Below, piece after piece: positions 15,756 to 26,245 of a DNA stretch of 64,000 nt. The stretch lies in contig NZ_CP040106.1 of assembly GCF_005281475.1 (NCBI RefSeq), positions 4,120,501-4,184,500 on the forward strand, in the 5' to 3' direction. Position numbers and translations under genes: made by a program. The notes below the pieces were generated by a model. The model worked only from the letters and a program-made list of their open reading frames with translations. It was not told where the DNA came from and searched no databases. The stretch is from Echinicola rosea. GTDB lineage: Bacteria; Bacteroidota; Bacteroidia; Cytophagales; Cyclobacteriaceae. Position 1 is the first letter of the stretch. The number at the start of each line of letters is the position of its first letter.

Positions 15756-17228
15756 TTAATCTACTTTTCCTTCCAGGTGATCAATATAGAATTTCCAAGC
15801 ATGCCTGGCGACTTTTCTACCAAGCGTAAGGCCTTCAATATTTTCACTTTGAATATGATAGCCCCCCATTACCCTGGAAATGCCAGCCATTTCGGCTGTT
15901 TTTGTAAATGTCGGGAAATCCAAGCATACAGTGTCTCCCAAATGCTTGGGCTCTGTCATAGCACCTGCCACCAATTCTACGGATACACCAAAGTCGTCGC
16001 TTCCTGTCCACAGTTTCAAGGCTTCTGCACAGCCACCACTGATGGAACTGTGGCCTGAAACATAACTGGGAAATGGAGGACAAAGAAAGGTTTCCGGGGA
16101 ATAGGGTCTCCATTTGCTTCCATCCATCATGACCATTCCCTTGTTAGGCCCTGCCCATGCTTTTATCAACTTACCCCCAAAATACTTATGAACCAAGGCA
16201 ATGGGACGGGCAAAATCATAGTACATTTTAGAGTCCCAACAGGCTATAAATGCATCCATGGCCACCATTTGGACATAAAAATACATTTTAACATCTTCAT
16301 CCAAAGTATGTTGGTCCCTTTTTGAGACTTGCTGGGAAAAGTTCAACCAATGTCCTGCTTGCTGGACAGACTGGGGACCGTCTCTCATGAATTCAACCAA
16401 TGCTTTATTTTCATCTGTCAGATCGGCCTGTAGGGAAACAACTTCCCGAACTTCTCTTAAAAGTTGAGGAGAGTCTAGGCTTGGCGGAGGCCCGGGGCGA
16501 AACTGATCGGCACTTTCCAGGGATATTGGTTTTACCAAATACCAATATGGGGTAAGACAGCCTGGGGCAAACTTGTCCCCATTTAGATCCAGAAAGTATT
16601 TGGGTTGCCACCTTTCAACATCGTTGGATTGATCGGCACTATTGGCAGGCTTGTATCCGGTATAATCAAAATAGGGCTGGCCATTGGGTCCTGTCTCCTC
16701 TCCGTATTGATTGGCTCCGTCTCCCCTTCTTGCATCTATCACGGCCTGAGCTGCCAAATTGCCTATACCTACTGGGGTAGACGGGTCTTGTCTTCTGTCA
16801 TTTGGATCCAGTCCTATCTCTTTCATGAAAGAACGAAATAATACCGTATCGGAATAATAATACTCACTCAAGGTCCTAAAGGCGGCATAGCTAATTGCTA
16901 CTTTTTTGTTGTCCAAGGTTTGTTCCGTTACTGGTCTTCTTTGGACACTGTCCAGATATACCGGAACTGCCTTCGTATCATACCTGCTCCAAGCATCGAA
17001 GACCGCAGTAAAAACCAAAGCCAAATACCTAGAAGTAATGGTGGGTCTGGGCTTGAAATTATCGGTATCCCTAGCTGTGGCCTCAAGGGACAGTTCAGCC
17101 CATTTGTAAGCAATATTTTCATTGCCCCTGTGCTGCTTTATTCTATACTCTTGGGCCTTGGAGATATTGGTCACAGTCGTCAAAACCATGATAATATAGA
17201 GAATTCCTTTAGGAAAATTGAATCGCAT
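15756..17228 (-). CDS. Vanadium haloperoxidase/PAP2-like secreted protein
   Basis: Protein of 490 aa with an N-terminal signal peptide (about 1-25, ending SKAQ). The vanadate/phosphate pocket of the haloperoxidase-PAP2 superfamily is complete: Kx6RP at K334-R341-P342, S391-G392-H393 in PSYVSGHSS, and SRx5H at S451-R452-H458. The residue four after the histidine is E462 instead of the usual Asp. It therefore either binds vanadate and oxidises halide with peroxide, or acts as an acid phosphatase; sequence cannot decide. It is last in a minus-strand run after two sulfatases and GH86. A role inside a galactan locus is not obvious; dealing with halogenated algal compounds or algal peroxide is speculation. 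Confidence 0.85.
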   Translation of the reverse strand: MRFNFPKGILYIIMVLTTVTNISKAQEYRIKQHRGNENIAYKWAELSLEATARDTDNFKPRPTITSRYLALVFTAVFDAWSRYDTKAVPVYLDSVQRRPVTEQTLDNKKVAISYAAFRTLSEYYYSDTVLFRSFMKEIGLDPNDRRQDPSTPVGIGNLAAQAVIDARRGDGANQYGEETGPNGQPYFDYTGYKPANSADQSNDVERWQPKYFLDLNGDKFAPGCLTPYWYLVKPISLESADQFRPGPPPSLDSPQLLREVREVVSLQADLTDENKALVEFMRDGPQSVQQAGHWLNFSQQVSKRDQHTLDEDVKMYFYVQMVAMDAFIACWDSKMYYDFARPIALVHKYFGGKLIKAWAGPNKGMVMMDGSKWRPYSPETFLCPPFPSYVSGHSSISGGCAEALKLWTGSDDFGVSVELVAGAMTEPKHLGDTVCLDFPTFTKTAEMAGISRVMGGYHIQSENIEGLTLGRKVARHAWKFYIDHLEGKVD

Positions 17229-17344
17229 GGTATTTTGGGGTTAAACAAGTATAACAATCTAATGGTGCCAAGGTAAGTTTATATAACAAACTTTTATGCC
17301 TCATATGTTGAAAGTCGTTGTTCTCAAGTTTCACCGTAAAATGA

Positions 17345-19123
17345 TCAATCCATTTTTACGATATAGGTATAATACACCCCAAATAGCTCATCGCCTGTCA
17401 CAAAATCATTCACCAAAAACGTCTTCCCCTGCTCCAGGTAAACATCAAAATCCACCGCGATCATTGACGCGTCTATTTCCTTTTCCATCATTTGGTTGGC
17501 AATGGATATTTTCACTTTTTCTGGTTTTATGGGCAAATAGCTGAATTGACCTTTTGGATTTTTTTTGGGAATGCCCCAAATGGGCCCAATGCATTCCTTT
17601 GGCCAGCGCTGACAGGAGATTCTGTACCATCCTTCCGATGCTACCTGAATGGCATGCTTATTATTGGTGTTTTTCATTCCTTGGGCTACTTGTTCACTTT
17701 TCCAAATCCCACTGCTCTCTCCTATCGCATGCTGGATGGTCAAGGTCACTTCTTGCTGATCCCCATGGCCTATTATGTTCACCGGCATTTCCTTAAACGT
17801 TCTTCTTTGGGAAGCCTGCTCGTAAAAAGCTGCATTCTCTGCCATCAGTCGGTCTTTGATGTGAGGATATTCATTCGAAAGGTCATGGGCTTGGAAGCGA
17901 TCTTTGCTGACATCATACAAGGACCTGCCATTTACCAACCTCCATTTCCCATTCATGATACATGTTCCTGTAATCGGTCTGGGCACTCTCCAGTCTTGAT
18001 TATGATGAATAAAAAGCGTCTCACCGTTTATTTTATCCTCCCGTCCGGTCAGCAACGGAGAAATATCCCTACCATCCAGCAGCTTGCCTTGTGGAATTTC
18101 CACATCACATAAACCTACCAAAGTCGGTATAAGGTCGACATGCTGTGTAGGACTGTTGATGTCTTTTCCTCCCATAATCCCACGATGAGGCCATCGAATG
18201 AAAAAGGGAACGCGATGTCCTCCTTCTGTTGGTTGGCCTTTTTTCCCCCGAAAGCCCATGTTATATCCTGTCTTTCCATCACGGCTGATGCCAGCGGCAC
18301 TTCCATTATCTGACATATAGATCACGATGGTATTTTCATACAAGCCTTCTTCCTTTAGGAAAGCCTCCAATTTTCCCATGTTCTCATCTATATTGGCGAT
18401 CATCCCATAAAAATTAGCGTTTACGATTTCACCTTTTTCTTCCAAATCCCGATAAGGGTCTGCGTATTCATCCGCTACGATATGGGGAGAGTGGGGAGCA
18501 TTGGTGGCGAGGTAAACAAAAAACGGATCCTCTTGATGCGACCTGATATAGTCCATGGCTTGGCCAAACCAAACATCCGTACAATACCCTTCAAATTTTT
18601 CAGGTTCATTGTTAACAAAATAAGTATCATCAAAATAACTGTTGCCCCAATAATCCGAAAGCTCCCCGACGCCTCCTGCTTTATGGTGCACCGCAAATTG
18701 AAACCCCATGTCCGTTGGCCGCGATGGATAATTGTCTCCCAAATGCCACTTACCGAACATGGCCGTTTGGTAGCCATTGGTTTGAAAGATGTCGGCCATG
18801 GTTTGGGTATTGGGGGGAAGCATGTCTCTCCCTTTATAAGTAGCCCAAGTACCATTGTGAATAGGGTATTGACCAGTCATAATCGATGACCGGGTGGGTG
18901 TACACATGGGGCTGACATGAAAATCAGTAAGCCTTACTGCCTCTGCATAAAACTGATCGATATGGGGTGTTTTTAGCCATGGATTTCCATGGCAGCCCAA
19001 GTCCCCTATCCCTTGGTCGTCAGTAAGGATAAGGATCACATTGGGACGCTTATCTTCTTGACCAAAAACCGGATATGTCAATATGCTTAATAGGATAATC
19101 AAGATCGAAATAATAGTATGCAT
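17345..19123 (-). CDS. Secreted S1-family sulfatase (CTPTR)
   Basis: Sulfatase of 592 aa. The signal peptide ends at about residue 22 (VFGQ). TDDQGIGDLG (35-44) supplies metal ligands. The maturation site is CTPTR with C74, fitting C-x-P-x-R but with Thr where Ser or Ala is most common. GKWHLGDNYP and SDNGSAAG blocks are present. A C-terminal extra domain (about 475-592, GIWKSEQVAQG and RWPKE) is shared with the sulfatases at 291 and 36179. It lies 16 bases after another sulfatase, so the two are translated from one message. The target is probably a sulfated galactan fragment; position specificity cannot be read. Confidence 0.92.
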   Translation of the reverse strand: MHTIISILIILLSILTYPVFGQEDKRPNVILILTDDQGIGDLGCHGNPWLKTPHIDQFYAEAVRLTDFHVSPMCTPTRSSIMTGQYPIHNGTWATYKGRDMLPPNTQTMADIFQTNGYQTAMFGKWHLGDNYPSRPTDMGFQFAVHHKAGGVGELSDYWGNSYFDDTYFVNNEPEKFEGYCTDVWFGQAMDYIRSHQEDPFFVYLATNAPHSPHIVADEYADPYRDLEEKGEIVNANFYGMIANIDENMGKLEAFLKEEGLYENTIVIYMSDNGSAAGISRDGKTGYNMGFRGKKGQPTEGGHRVPFFIRWPHRGIMGGKDINSPTQHVDLIPTLVGLCDVEIPQGKLLDGRDISPLLTGREDKINGETLFIHHNQDWRVPRPITGTCIMNGKWRLVNGRSLYDVSKDRFQAHDLSNEYPHIKDRLMAENAAFYEQASQRRTFKEMPVNIIGHGDQQEVTLTIQHAIGESSGIWKSEQVAQGMKNTNNKHAIQVASEGWYRISCQRWPKECIGPIWGIPKKNPKGQFSYLPIKPEKVKISIANQMMEKEIDASMIAVDFDVYLEQGKTFLVNDFVTGDELFGVYYTYIVKMD

Positions 19124-19139
19124 GGCTTAAGGATTGTTT

Positions 19140-20942
19140 CTATTTTTGATGGTTTCTGAACACTGTGGTTCCGTCGGCCTTTAAACCACCCCAGTTTACT
19201 TCCACCCGGTCTTCACCAAGTACTTCGGAGACTAACAGTTTTCTTAATCGGTCAGCTACTTCTCTATACGCTGGGTCAAAAGCCAGTTCATTTTTCTCTT
19301 TTGGATCTACACTGTAATGGTACAATGAAGGGTCTATATCTTCATATGAAGCACTTTTTGCCCAATTCATATTTTTCCCCCGGATTTTATCGGGTCTGAT
19401 CTGCATGGAAAAAAGGAACTCTTCTGTGCGGATGTATGCCCTTGGGCCTGTGACGGCATGACTCTCTCCGATAATATATTCCCTGGCCGGTAGGGATTGG
19501 TCTGCTACCTTGCTAAGGTCATATCCATCGAGATAGGCGTATCTTTTTTGGTCCAAGTCTGCTCCTCCCGCAGCCAAAATTGTCGGAGCAATATCTACAA
19601 ATTCGCTAAAATCATGGACCACTTTTCCTGCTGGAAAAGCTTCCTTGTCCGATGAGATCACCACCACTGGATTATGGGTATCCACTTCCCAAGGGCTAAA
19701 CTTGGAAACCGACCCGTGGTCATTCAGTTTCCAGCCATGGTCCCCGCAGACCAAGACGATCATCCATTCTTGGTTGTGCTTTTTGCTATAGGATTTAAAA
19801 TCGGCTACTGCCTCACCAATCAAGGCATCTCCGTAAGCACAAAAAGCATAGTAATCCTGTGTCATCTTTTGTTTTTCTTCTTCTGAAAAATGATCTGAAT
19901 ACCCATTGGTTACTTGTCTTTTTATTTGGTCGGGCAACTTGTCCCACTCCTCTTCGTCAAAATCAGGGATGTTGTAATGCTGTTTTTCGAAGCGTTTTCT
20001 ATAATCCTTAGGAGGCAAGACTGGCGTATGCGGAAAATCAAAACCTAAATTACAGAACAAAGGCTTGTTGGGATCTACTCCTCCAAAAGTCAAATCGCCC
20101 ATGCTAAACTCACCATTCGGAGCCGCCAAATAGTTTGCCAAAGCCTTGACATAATACCCGTCCCTTGTAAACCCTGCCTCACGGGGACTTACCCCCGAAA
20201 GGATCATCCCTGATGCGATGGACTTGCCTTTTTTTTCATTATAATGCCTCAGCAGGTCGTATTTGCTTACCGTAGCTAGGGCAGTTCCTGAAGGGCTGTA
20301 CCCCTGCTCTTCCATCTCCTGTGAACAATATTCTACCTCTCCTTCCGAGTTCACAAAAAACTCCACACTTCTGAACGGTTCATCGAGCCGCTGTCCATTC
20401 ATTTGAAAAATCCAGTCTTTGCCCCAATCACACAAGCCTTCCTTCGCCAAGGTTTTCGAATCGATACTCGTCTGATAGATGGGAGCAGGCACCATTCGGT
20501 TTTCACCTTTTGTTTTTAGCCTTACTCCCAGCTTACCAATGTGAAGCGTCTGATAGCCCAGGTCTTGCATCTGCTCTGGCAAAGTAGGTGATACATGGTC
20601 GGCAAGATTATTATGGTATTCAAATTCATACACGCCGGACTTATGTGGATACCTGCCAAAATGCATGGCTGCCCTTGATGGTGCACACCCGGGGGATTGA
20701 CAATAGGTATTGATAAAAGTAGTCCCTTCGGTTACCAATTGGTCAATATTTGGCGACTCCACATACCCTAGCTCACTAATTTCACGATCATGCAAAATCC
20801 TATTGAAGGCCCTCACCGCATCATACCGCTGATCATCGGTAATGATCCACAGGACATTTGGAGATTGCCTAGAATCCTGTCCAAATGCCTGTCTTGAAAA
20901 TACCGTTAATATCAAAACCAATGAATACAGTAACGTCTTCAT
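19140..20942 (-). CDS. Secreted S1-family sulfatase (CAPSR), divergent type
   Basis: Sulfatase of 600 aa with a signal peptide (about 1-21, AFGQ). TDDQRYDAV (35-43) and CAPSR with C86 define the active site; HIGKLGVRL and a C-terminal [13 protein letters not shown] block resemble the iduronate/choline-sulfatase-like branch rather than the GKWHLGDN type of its neighbour. It lacks the extra C-terminal domain of the 17345 protein. It lies 117 bases after GH86 and 16 bases before the next sulfatase. The two very different sulfatases side by side suggest sequential removal of sulfates at different positions (inference). Confidence 0.9.
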   Translation of the reverse strand: MKTLLYSLVLILTVFSRQAFGQDSRQSPNVLWIITDDQRYDAVRAFNRILHDREISELGYVESPNIDQLVTEGTTFINTYCQSPGCAPSRAAMHFGRYPHKSGVYEFEYHNNLADHVSPTLPEQMQDLGYQTLHIGKLGVRLKTKGENRMVPAPIYQTSIDSKTLAKEGLCDWGKDWIFQMNGQRLDEPFRSVEFFVNSEGEVEYCSQEMEEQGYSPSGTALATVSKYDLLRHYNEKKGKSIASGMILSGVSPREAGFTRDGYYVKALANYLAAPNGEFSMGDLTFGGVDPNKPLFCNLGFDFPHTPVLPPKDYRKRFEKQHYNIPDFDEEEWDKLPDQIKRQVTNGYSDHFSEEEKQKMTQDYYAFCAYGDALIGEAVADFKSYSKKHNQEWMIVLVCGDHGWKLNDHGSVSKFSPWEVDTHNPVVVISSDKEAFPAGKVVHDFSEFVDIAPTILAAGGADLDQKRYAYLDGYDLSKVADQSLPAREYIIGESHAVTGPRAYIRTEEFLFSMQIRPDKIRGKNMNWAKSASYEDIDPSLYHYSVDPKEKNELAFDPAYREVADRLRKLLVSEVLGEDRVEVNWGGLKADGTTVFRNHQK

Positions 20943-21059
20943 TCTTTATTTTTTTAAAACTTCAAAAGGTGACCATGTGCGCTTTAAAAAAAGGGCATGT
21001 ATGCTCACAGGAAACATACCCTTTCCGCTCTCTTGGAGCCTTCCTGCAACATCCAATTG

Positions 21060-23159
21060 CTAACGCTTTATGATCTTTCCATACCCTGCCACATCACCGA
21101 TCTGGATATATGCTGTATAGAGCCCCGGGGAAAGTGTCCCCATATCGACCAGCACCTTTCTCGATAAAATCTTTGGTTCGGAGATTTGCACCTCAGTACC
21201 TTCTTGGGAATAGATATCCACCATGGGTGAGGCATCTGCAAACTCTCCCTTCCACGATATGGACAGCATTTTTCCAACTGGGTTGGGATAGAATCTAAAT
21301 CCATCGGAATTGAATTTGGTCTTGTTCTCCATTCCTACAATTACATTTTCCCGTGAATGTTCAAAACTATGTACTTGCAGTATCAAAGAACTAATATGTC
21401 CCTGCGAATCAGGAAATGTCACTTCCACCTGATTTTGCTCTTTTATAAATGCATAAGGAACAGGGATTTCGATCATGCCAAAAAAGTCATCGCGATTGGC
21501 TTGGTCATATCCTTTCCAATTGTCAGGAACCTGCACGATTTTATCGTTGACTTTGACTGTCGGCTGCTTGCTCTTATCGTGCTTTCGCCCTATGCTCATT
21601 CTTAGTACGGCGTATCCATCAGCCTTCTTCTCTACCCCATCAAAGGAATAAATAACAGGGGCATTTGCCGAAATAGCTTCTAGGTAATTTTCCGCATAAT
21701 ATTTTTTGGAGACCATGGTGTTGGCCACTTCAGGGGCCGCTTTCATGTCCACTTCCAGCACTACTGTTTCTCCCGCAATGAGGCTTAGGGATCCAGGTAA
21801 ATTCTCCCACTGCTCAACCGACATCTCATGGGCTTTATCTGGATAGATTTTTAGGCTTTTGGCGGTAATCTGGTTGATTTCAGGAAGAGAAATACCCTCT
21901 AGCATTACATCTTGGGGTAGATCATCCAAGTTATTAAAAGCAAGGTACAGTACATTGTTGTCCTTAAATGCTTGGACTTGGACGTCTGGATTATCCGATT
22001 TTATCCAGACTCGTTGGCCCTTGACATTTTTCCAAAGTTCGTAAAAATTGATCCGTGGTGTGTATTCCCAGCCTGCCGGATCGGGCTCGCCTATATTGGT
22101 TGGCTTCCAAAGCACCGCCTGATAGGGCTGGTAATTATTTGCCTCATTGATGTGCCACTGTGCCTTTCCTGTGATAAAAGGGATGGAAATCTCCATCAGG
22201 TCTTCCCTCTCCAGCAAGCCAAACAATATATGGTTTATGGACCTTATTGTCTGGATACTGGCCAGATCACTGTAATTTTCACCGTAGCCTTTTTCAATGG
22301 CACCATATTCGGAGATGGCATGGGGCTTTACCTCATTCCATTTGATATAGCTATAATTTTCGATCAGGTCAAGGATCGCCTCGGCATTACTGCCACTTCT
22401 TTTATTATCTTGTCCTTCTACGTTTACACCATCATACAGGTGCGTCGCAAAAGCGTCCATATGCTCTCCTGCTACATCCATGAACATCTTCATATTTTCC
22501 TCCCAGTGACCAAAGTCCTGAAGCTCCAGTGATGGCCATGCACTGGAATATCCTATCACTTTCATATTTGACAAGGCAGGGGATTGGTCAAATCGCTCTC
22601 CCACTTTTCCATATAGCGCTGCCATCTGCTTTTTGATGCGGATATTTTCTGCATTGTCCCAGCCGCCTTCATAAAAGTCCTTGGCATGAACAAAGGGTTC
22701 GTTCATCACTTCAAAATACTCGGGACGCTCATTTTCATTGACCCAATAGGTAAAATAATTCACTGCCCAATCCGCCGCCAAATCCACATCCATTCCATCC
22801 ACAAAAACATTATAAGGATGCTCTGTACCTATTTTCCGTGTGACCGGCAATAGTGAAACCTCACCGGATTTTGGTGTAGGATATGCTGCCACCTCACCGG
22901 TTTGCTGCTTTGCGGCAGAAAATGCCGCCCAAAATCCCCTGCCCTGCCCCACTTCATACTCTTCATAAAGTGCAGTATGTTCTTGGTCATTACCTGATGA
23001 GTGGATGTTAAAATATTTGCTGCGATCCAACGCACTAATATCATTGATGTACCGTTGGCAGGTGGGGTCAAATGTGACTTGCGTTTGCCCTATACACGGC
23101 AGGGATGACGAAAAGAATAAAAATCCCACATAAAGGGCATATCGTAATTTTATAAACAT
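21060..23159 (-). CDS. GH86 beta-agarase/porphyranase with T9SS domain
   Basis: Endo-acting GH86 glycoside hydrolase of 699 aa, secreted. Signal peptide about 1-25. The (beta/alpha)8 barrel holds the two likely catalytic acids E154 in FEVMNEPF and E284 in AISEYGA. The GKAQWHINEANNY stretch is typical of the family. Beta-sandwich domains follow. The last 80 or so residues (FYPNPVG ... LSPGLYTAYIQ ... GKIIKR) form a type IX secretion sorting domain, so the enzyme is exported or anchored at the cell surface. It is the only protein in the window where I see this domain. It lies between the Asp-box protein and two sulfatases. GH86 covers beta-agarases and beta-porphyranases; the choice is open. 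Confidence 0.9.
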   Translation of the reverse strand: MFIKLRYALYVGFLFFSSSLPCIGQTQVTFDPTCQRYINDISALDRSKYFNIHSSGNDQEHTALYEEYEVGQGRGFWAAFSAAKQQTGEVAAYPTPKSGEVSLLPVTRKIGTEHPYNVFVDGMDVDLAADWAVNYFTYWVNENERPEYFEVMNEPFVHAKDFYEGGWDNAENIRIKKQMAALYGKVGERFDQSPALSNMKVIGYSSAWPSLELQDFGHWEENMKMFMDVAGEHMDAFATHLYDGVNVEGQDNKRSGSNAEAILDLIENYSYIKWNEVKPHAISEYGAIEKGYGENYSDLASIQTIRSINHILFGLLEREDLMEISIPFITGKAQWHINEANNYQPYQAVLWKPTNIGEPDPAGWEYTPRINFYELWKNVKGQRVWIKSDNPDVQVQAFKDNNVLYLAFNNLDDLPQDVMLEGISLPEINQITAKSLKIYPDKAHEMSVEQWENLPGSLSLIAGETVVLEVDMKAAPEVANTMVSKKYYAENYLEAISANAPVIYSFDGVEKKADGYAVLRMSIGRKHDKSKQPTVKVNDKIVQVPDNWKGYDQANRDDFFGMIEIPVPYAFIKEQNQVEVTFPDSQGHISSLILQVHSFEHSRENVIVGMENKTKFNSDGFRFYPNPVGKMLSISWKGEFADASPMVDIYSQEGTEVQISEPKILSRKVLVDMGTLSPGLYTAYIQIGDVAGYGKIIKR

Positions 23160-23328
23160 AGGTTATTTTGTTTTGGTTATTGTTGTTGGTTAAACCACAT
23201 GCAAGTTTGTCTTCATAAAGGTATTTACTCCATGGAACTAAAACTTGTCTCCATGTTTTGGGCTGTACCACTTATGTTTTATTTGGAAAATCCAGAATGG
23301 GGATAATGTATGTACCAATATTACTTCC

Positions 23329-26115
23329 TCACTCCACCGTAACTATCACATAATCCGTAGCGCCGGTCAGGCCTCCGGCAGTAAGCCAGATTTTTGTCTG
23401 GCCTCTGCTGTGAAGGGTAATTGTTCCGTCAGTACCCACAGAGGCTATGGCTTCATTTTCGGAATAAAAGGCACGTTCCTTACTTCTCCAACCGGCCTCT
23501 AATACTTCTACTTCCACGGAGTGGTCGGTCCCCACCTTTCCAGTAATCGTCCTTGGGACAGCTTTTATTTTTTGAACCGGATTTGGGACGTTGATACTTC
23601 CTTCATAAAAACCACTGCCTAAAGTCGCCAGCCAGATTTTGGTACCATCAGTAAGGTCAAACTTCACATCTTCTATCCGATGGGGAGCAGTAATTCCCCT
23701 ATTGTTCTTGTGCCATGACTTTCCCCTGTCCCAGCTAATATATATCCCGGGGTTTTTGGCCTCATACCCCACCGAAACCACCAGTAATTTAGGGTCGAAT
23801 GGCGATATATCGATACATTCCACTCCTCCGATCGGAAACATTTGTTGCCAAGTAAGTCCATAGTCATCTGAATACCATAACCCCTGCCCTCCCGTATGGT
23901 GGCCAGTGGTAATGTACATTCTACCCGTAAGGTCAAACTTGATAAACTGCACCCCTTCCACTTCAGCAGGCAATTTTACCTCGGACCAGTTTTTCCCACG
24001 GTCAGCCGAATGGTAAAGTCCTCCTTCAGCAATAGGGAGAAAATAGGCCTTGTCATTTTTCTGAGCAGCAATAAAAAGTGATTTCCTGCTTTCGTCCCTA
24101 GGATCAAATTGGATGTCGTTGATCCGCGCAGGAACGGGCAATCCATTGTTCCTTTGCTGGAAGGTTTTGCCAAAATCTTCTGAATAGAAAAACCCTCCTT
24201 GGTCAGCTTTTTCCCGATCCACAATCCGGGTGATTCCTACATACATAAACTGGTTATTTATAGGATCTATGGTAAGGCCATTCGTGTAAAAATCATCCTT
24301 CCAGCGTTTGGTCGCCGGAGTAGCTATACCGTAGTTTTCCCAAGTATCCCCACCATCCGTACTGCGAAAAACACACTCTTTATGCGCTTGGCGATTGGAA
24401 GTAGCATAAAGAATTTGCGGATCATAGGGATCATAAACTATATTACTCACCGTTTCTTGTGTACTGGGGACATATTTTACTGCCATGATCCCATCCACCC
24501 TTTCGCCAGTAGGTATCCACAGTCGGTGTTCTCCCGAACCAAATAAAGGAACTGCCGTCCTACGATCCTGTGCTATCGTCAGACCGGGGAGGTTGGAATT
24601 GCCATGACCTACCAAGCCACCCTTAGGCGTTTCGGTTTCGTCCATTTGCTGCCAACTTTTTCCATGGTCAGTGCTCAGCATGGTGCTGTGGTCGGATATG
24701 ATCATTACGCTACCATCCGGGCCCACATCCAGTGCCCGCATGGACCTCAACGCATAATCATCCCCATGCCGCATGTGCGGTGAAAAATGGCCGACCACCA
24801 TATTTTGACTGATTGGCTGCTCCCTTGAAGCCCAATAAACACTGTCCTTGGCCCAGGTCTCCTGATAAAGTCGCGCTGTACTTGTCCAATTTTCCCCAAA
24901 ATCGATAGTGGCCCACAAGCGACCTGGCATAATCGAGTTTCCTATCTGTGGATCTGCAAAACCTACATACACCGCACCATCACGACTCGGATCCGCACTG
25001 ACCATATTGAATCGTTGCAGGGCACTTTTCGGAAGCTCTGGATATTGCTTGGTTACTTCATCGATAGGAAGATCAAACCACTTGGAAAGATACTGGTAAT
25101 AATTTTTGGGCACTCCCCCCGAAAGTCGGTTAATGTTCAGGCCTAAATTTCCATTTATTTCTTCCCAAGTATCACCCGCATCATCAGAGTAAAAAACCCC
25201 ACCAGAGCAGCTTGTGGATTGTCCAGATGGATGGTACTGCACTTGGTCTAGGACATAGAGCACAAATCGCCCAGTAGATTGGTCAAAATAATAGTCCATG
25301 TCCATGATGATATTGTTGTCCAATTGACTTTCGCCAATTTGGGTCCAGCTATCTCCACCGTTTTCAGAGCGATAGAGGCCATAGTTGGAAGCCGCAAAAA
25401 CCACTTGCGGATCTAGTGGGTTGACAATAATCCTTCCTACTTGGGCTTTCGGATGGAGTCCTTTATTCACAATTTCCCAGCTACTTCCCGCATCCGTGGT
25501 CCGCCAAACCATTCCCTGGTAATCAGAAGGAATGCCATGAGGCGCTGAAGCTTTGAGGTCTTTATAACAAGACAGCCACTCCTGACCACGCACATTTGTC
25601 CCTCCCCCTACAAACCATTTGTGGCTATCGGTGGGATCAATGGCCAAAGAAGCCACTTTCTTCTTCCACCTGTCTATATCTTCCCCATCCTGGCCTACCT
25701 TATACCACGGACAGTTTTTCACTACTTCCCAATTTCTACCTGTGTCCTTGGTGATCCATAATTCAGAAGATGAAATCGCCAGTCCCATTTTGGGTTCTGA
25801 ATGCGAATAATACAAATCCCGCAAGTGGTAAAAGGTACCATCTCCATCTTCATCGGTGATTCCATACCACCGCTTGCCGTTATTTTCAGACTGGTAAGCA
25901 TTCCACATATCCGGGCACAACGCCACCGTTCCGGGGATAGTGGGATGGTACCTGAGCAGGTTGGCAAATCCAGCATTCCCGGGCCCAAATTGCCGCCAGG
26001 TAATTTCATCGCCGGAATCGACACGCTCAGTTTTCAGTTTATGGATATTATCTTGATAGACCTGAGCCTGAAGCAGGGTAACATGAAAAAAAACTACTAC
26101 GAATAGAATCCTCAT
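23329..26115 (-). CDS. Secreted Asp-box (BNR/VPS10-like) propeller protein
   Basis: Protein of 928 aa with a signal peptide (about 1-17, LLQAQ). At least ten Asp-box motifs (S/T-x-D-x-G-x-T/S-W, e.g. SENGGDSWTQ, STDGGDTWEN, SDDYGLTWQQ) are spread from about 85 to 790, consistent with two seven-bladed propellers as in GH74 or sortilin-like proteins. The C-terminus (about 835-928) is a BIG2-type Ig-like domain. Neither GH74 nor sialidase catalytic residues can be assigned by eye. It is first in the minus-strand run with GH86 and two sulfatases, so it is probably a secreted glycan-binding or galactan-active protein of unknown specificity. Confidence 0.75.
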   Translation of the reverse strand: MRILFVVVFFHVTLLQAQVYQDNIHKLKTERVDSGDEITWRQFGPGNAGFANLLRYHPTIPGTVALCPDMWNAYQSENNGKRWYGITDEDGDGTFYHLRDLYYSHSEPKMGLAISSSELWITKDTGRNWEVVKNCPWYKVGQDGEDIDRWKKKVASLAIDPTDSHKWFVGGGTNVRGQEWLSCYKDLKASAPHGIPSDYQGMVWRTTDAGSSWEIVNKGLHPKAQVGRIIVNPLDPQVVFAASNYGLYRSENGGDSWTQIGESQLDNNIIMDMDYYFDQSTGRFVLYVLDQVQYHPSGQSTSCSGGVFYSDDAGDTWEEINGNLGLNINRLSGGVPKNYYQYLSKWFDLPIDEVTKQYPELPKSALQRFNMVSADPSRDGAVYVGFADPQIGNSIMPGRLWATIDFGENWTSTARLYQETWAKDSVYWASREQPISQNMVVGHFSPHMRHGDDYALRSMRALDVGPDGSVMIISDHSTMLSTDHGKSWQQMDETETPKGGLVGHGNSNLPGLTIAQDRRTAVPLFGSGEHRLWIPTGERVDGIMAVKYVPSTQETVSNIVYDPYDPQILYATSNRQAHKECVFRSTDGGDTWENYGIATPATKRWKDDFYTNGLTIDPINNQFMYVGITRIVDREKADQGGFFYSEDFGKTFQQRNNGLPVPARINDIQFDPRDESRKSLFIAAQKNDKAYFLPIAEGGLYHSADRGKNWSEVKLPAEVEGVQFIKFDLTGRMYITTGHHTGGQGLWYSDDYGLTWQQMFPIGGVECIDISPFDPKLLVVSVGYEAKNPGIYISWDRGKSWHKNNRGITAPHRIEDVKFDLTDGTKIWLATLGSGFYEGSINVPNPVQKIKAVPRTITGKVGTDHSVEVEVLEAGWRSKERAFYSENEAIASVGTDGTITLHSRGQTKIWLTAGGLTGATDYVIVTVE

Positions 26116-26245
26116 AACATGGTTATTTGAACCTAAATCTAGTATGGATTAACTCCGATGACTGATCCTTATATCCAAATTTGTAGCATACATGTCTTTT
26201 GGAACCCGTAGCCCTCCTTAGCCTGAGGCAGGAGATATGGAGCAG

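Noticed and set aside
19674..19886. Many long antisense frames over sulfatase, GH2, GH16 and SusC genes
   Set aside because: They are shadows of strongly conserved genes on the other strand with no motifs of their own.
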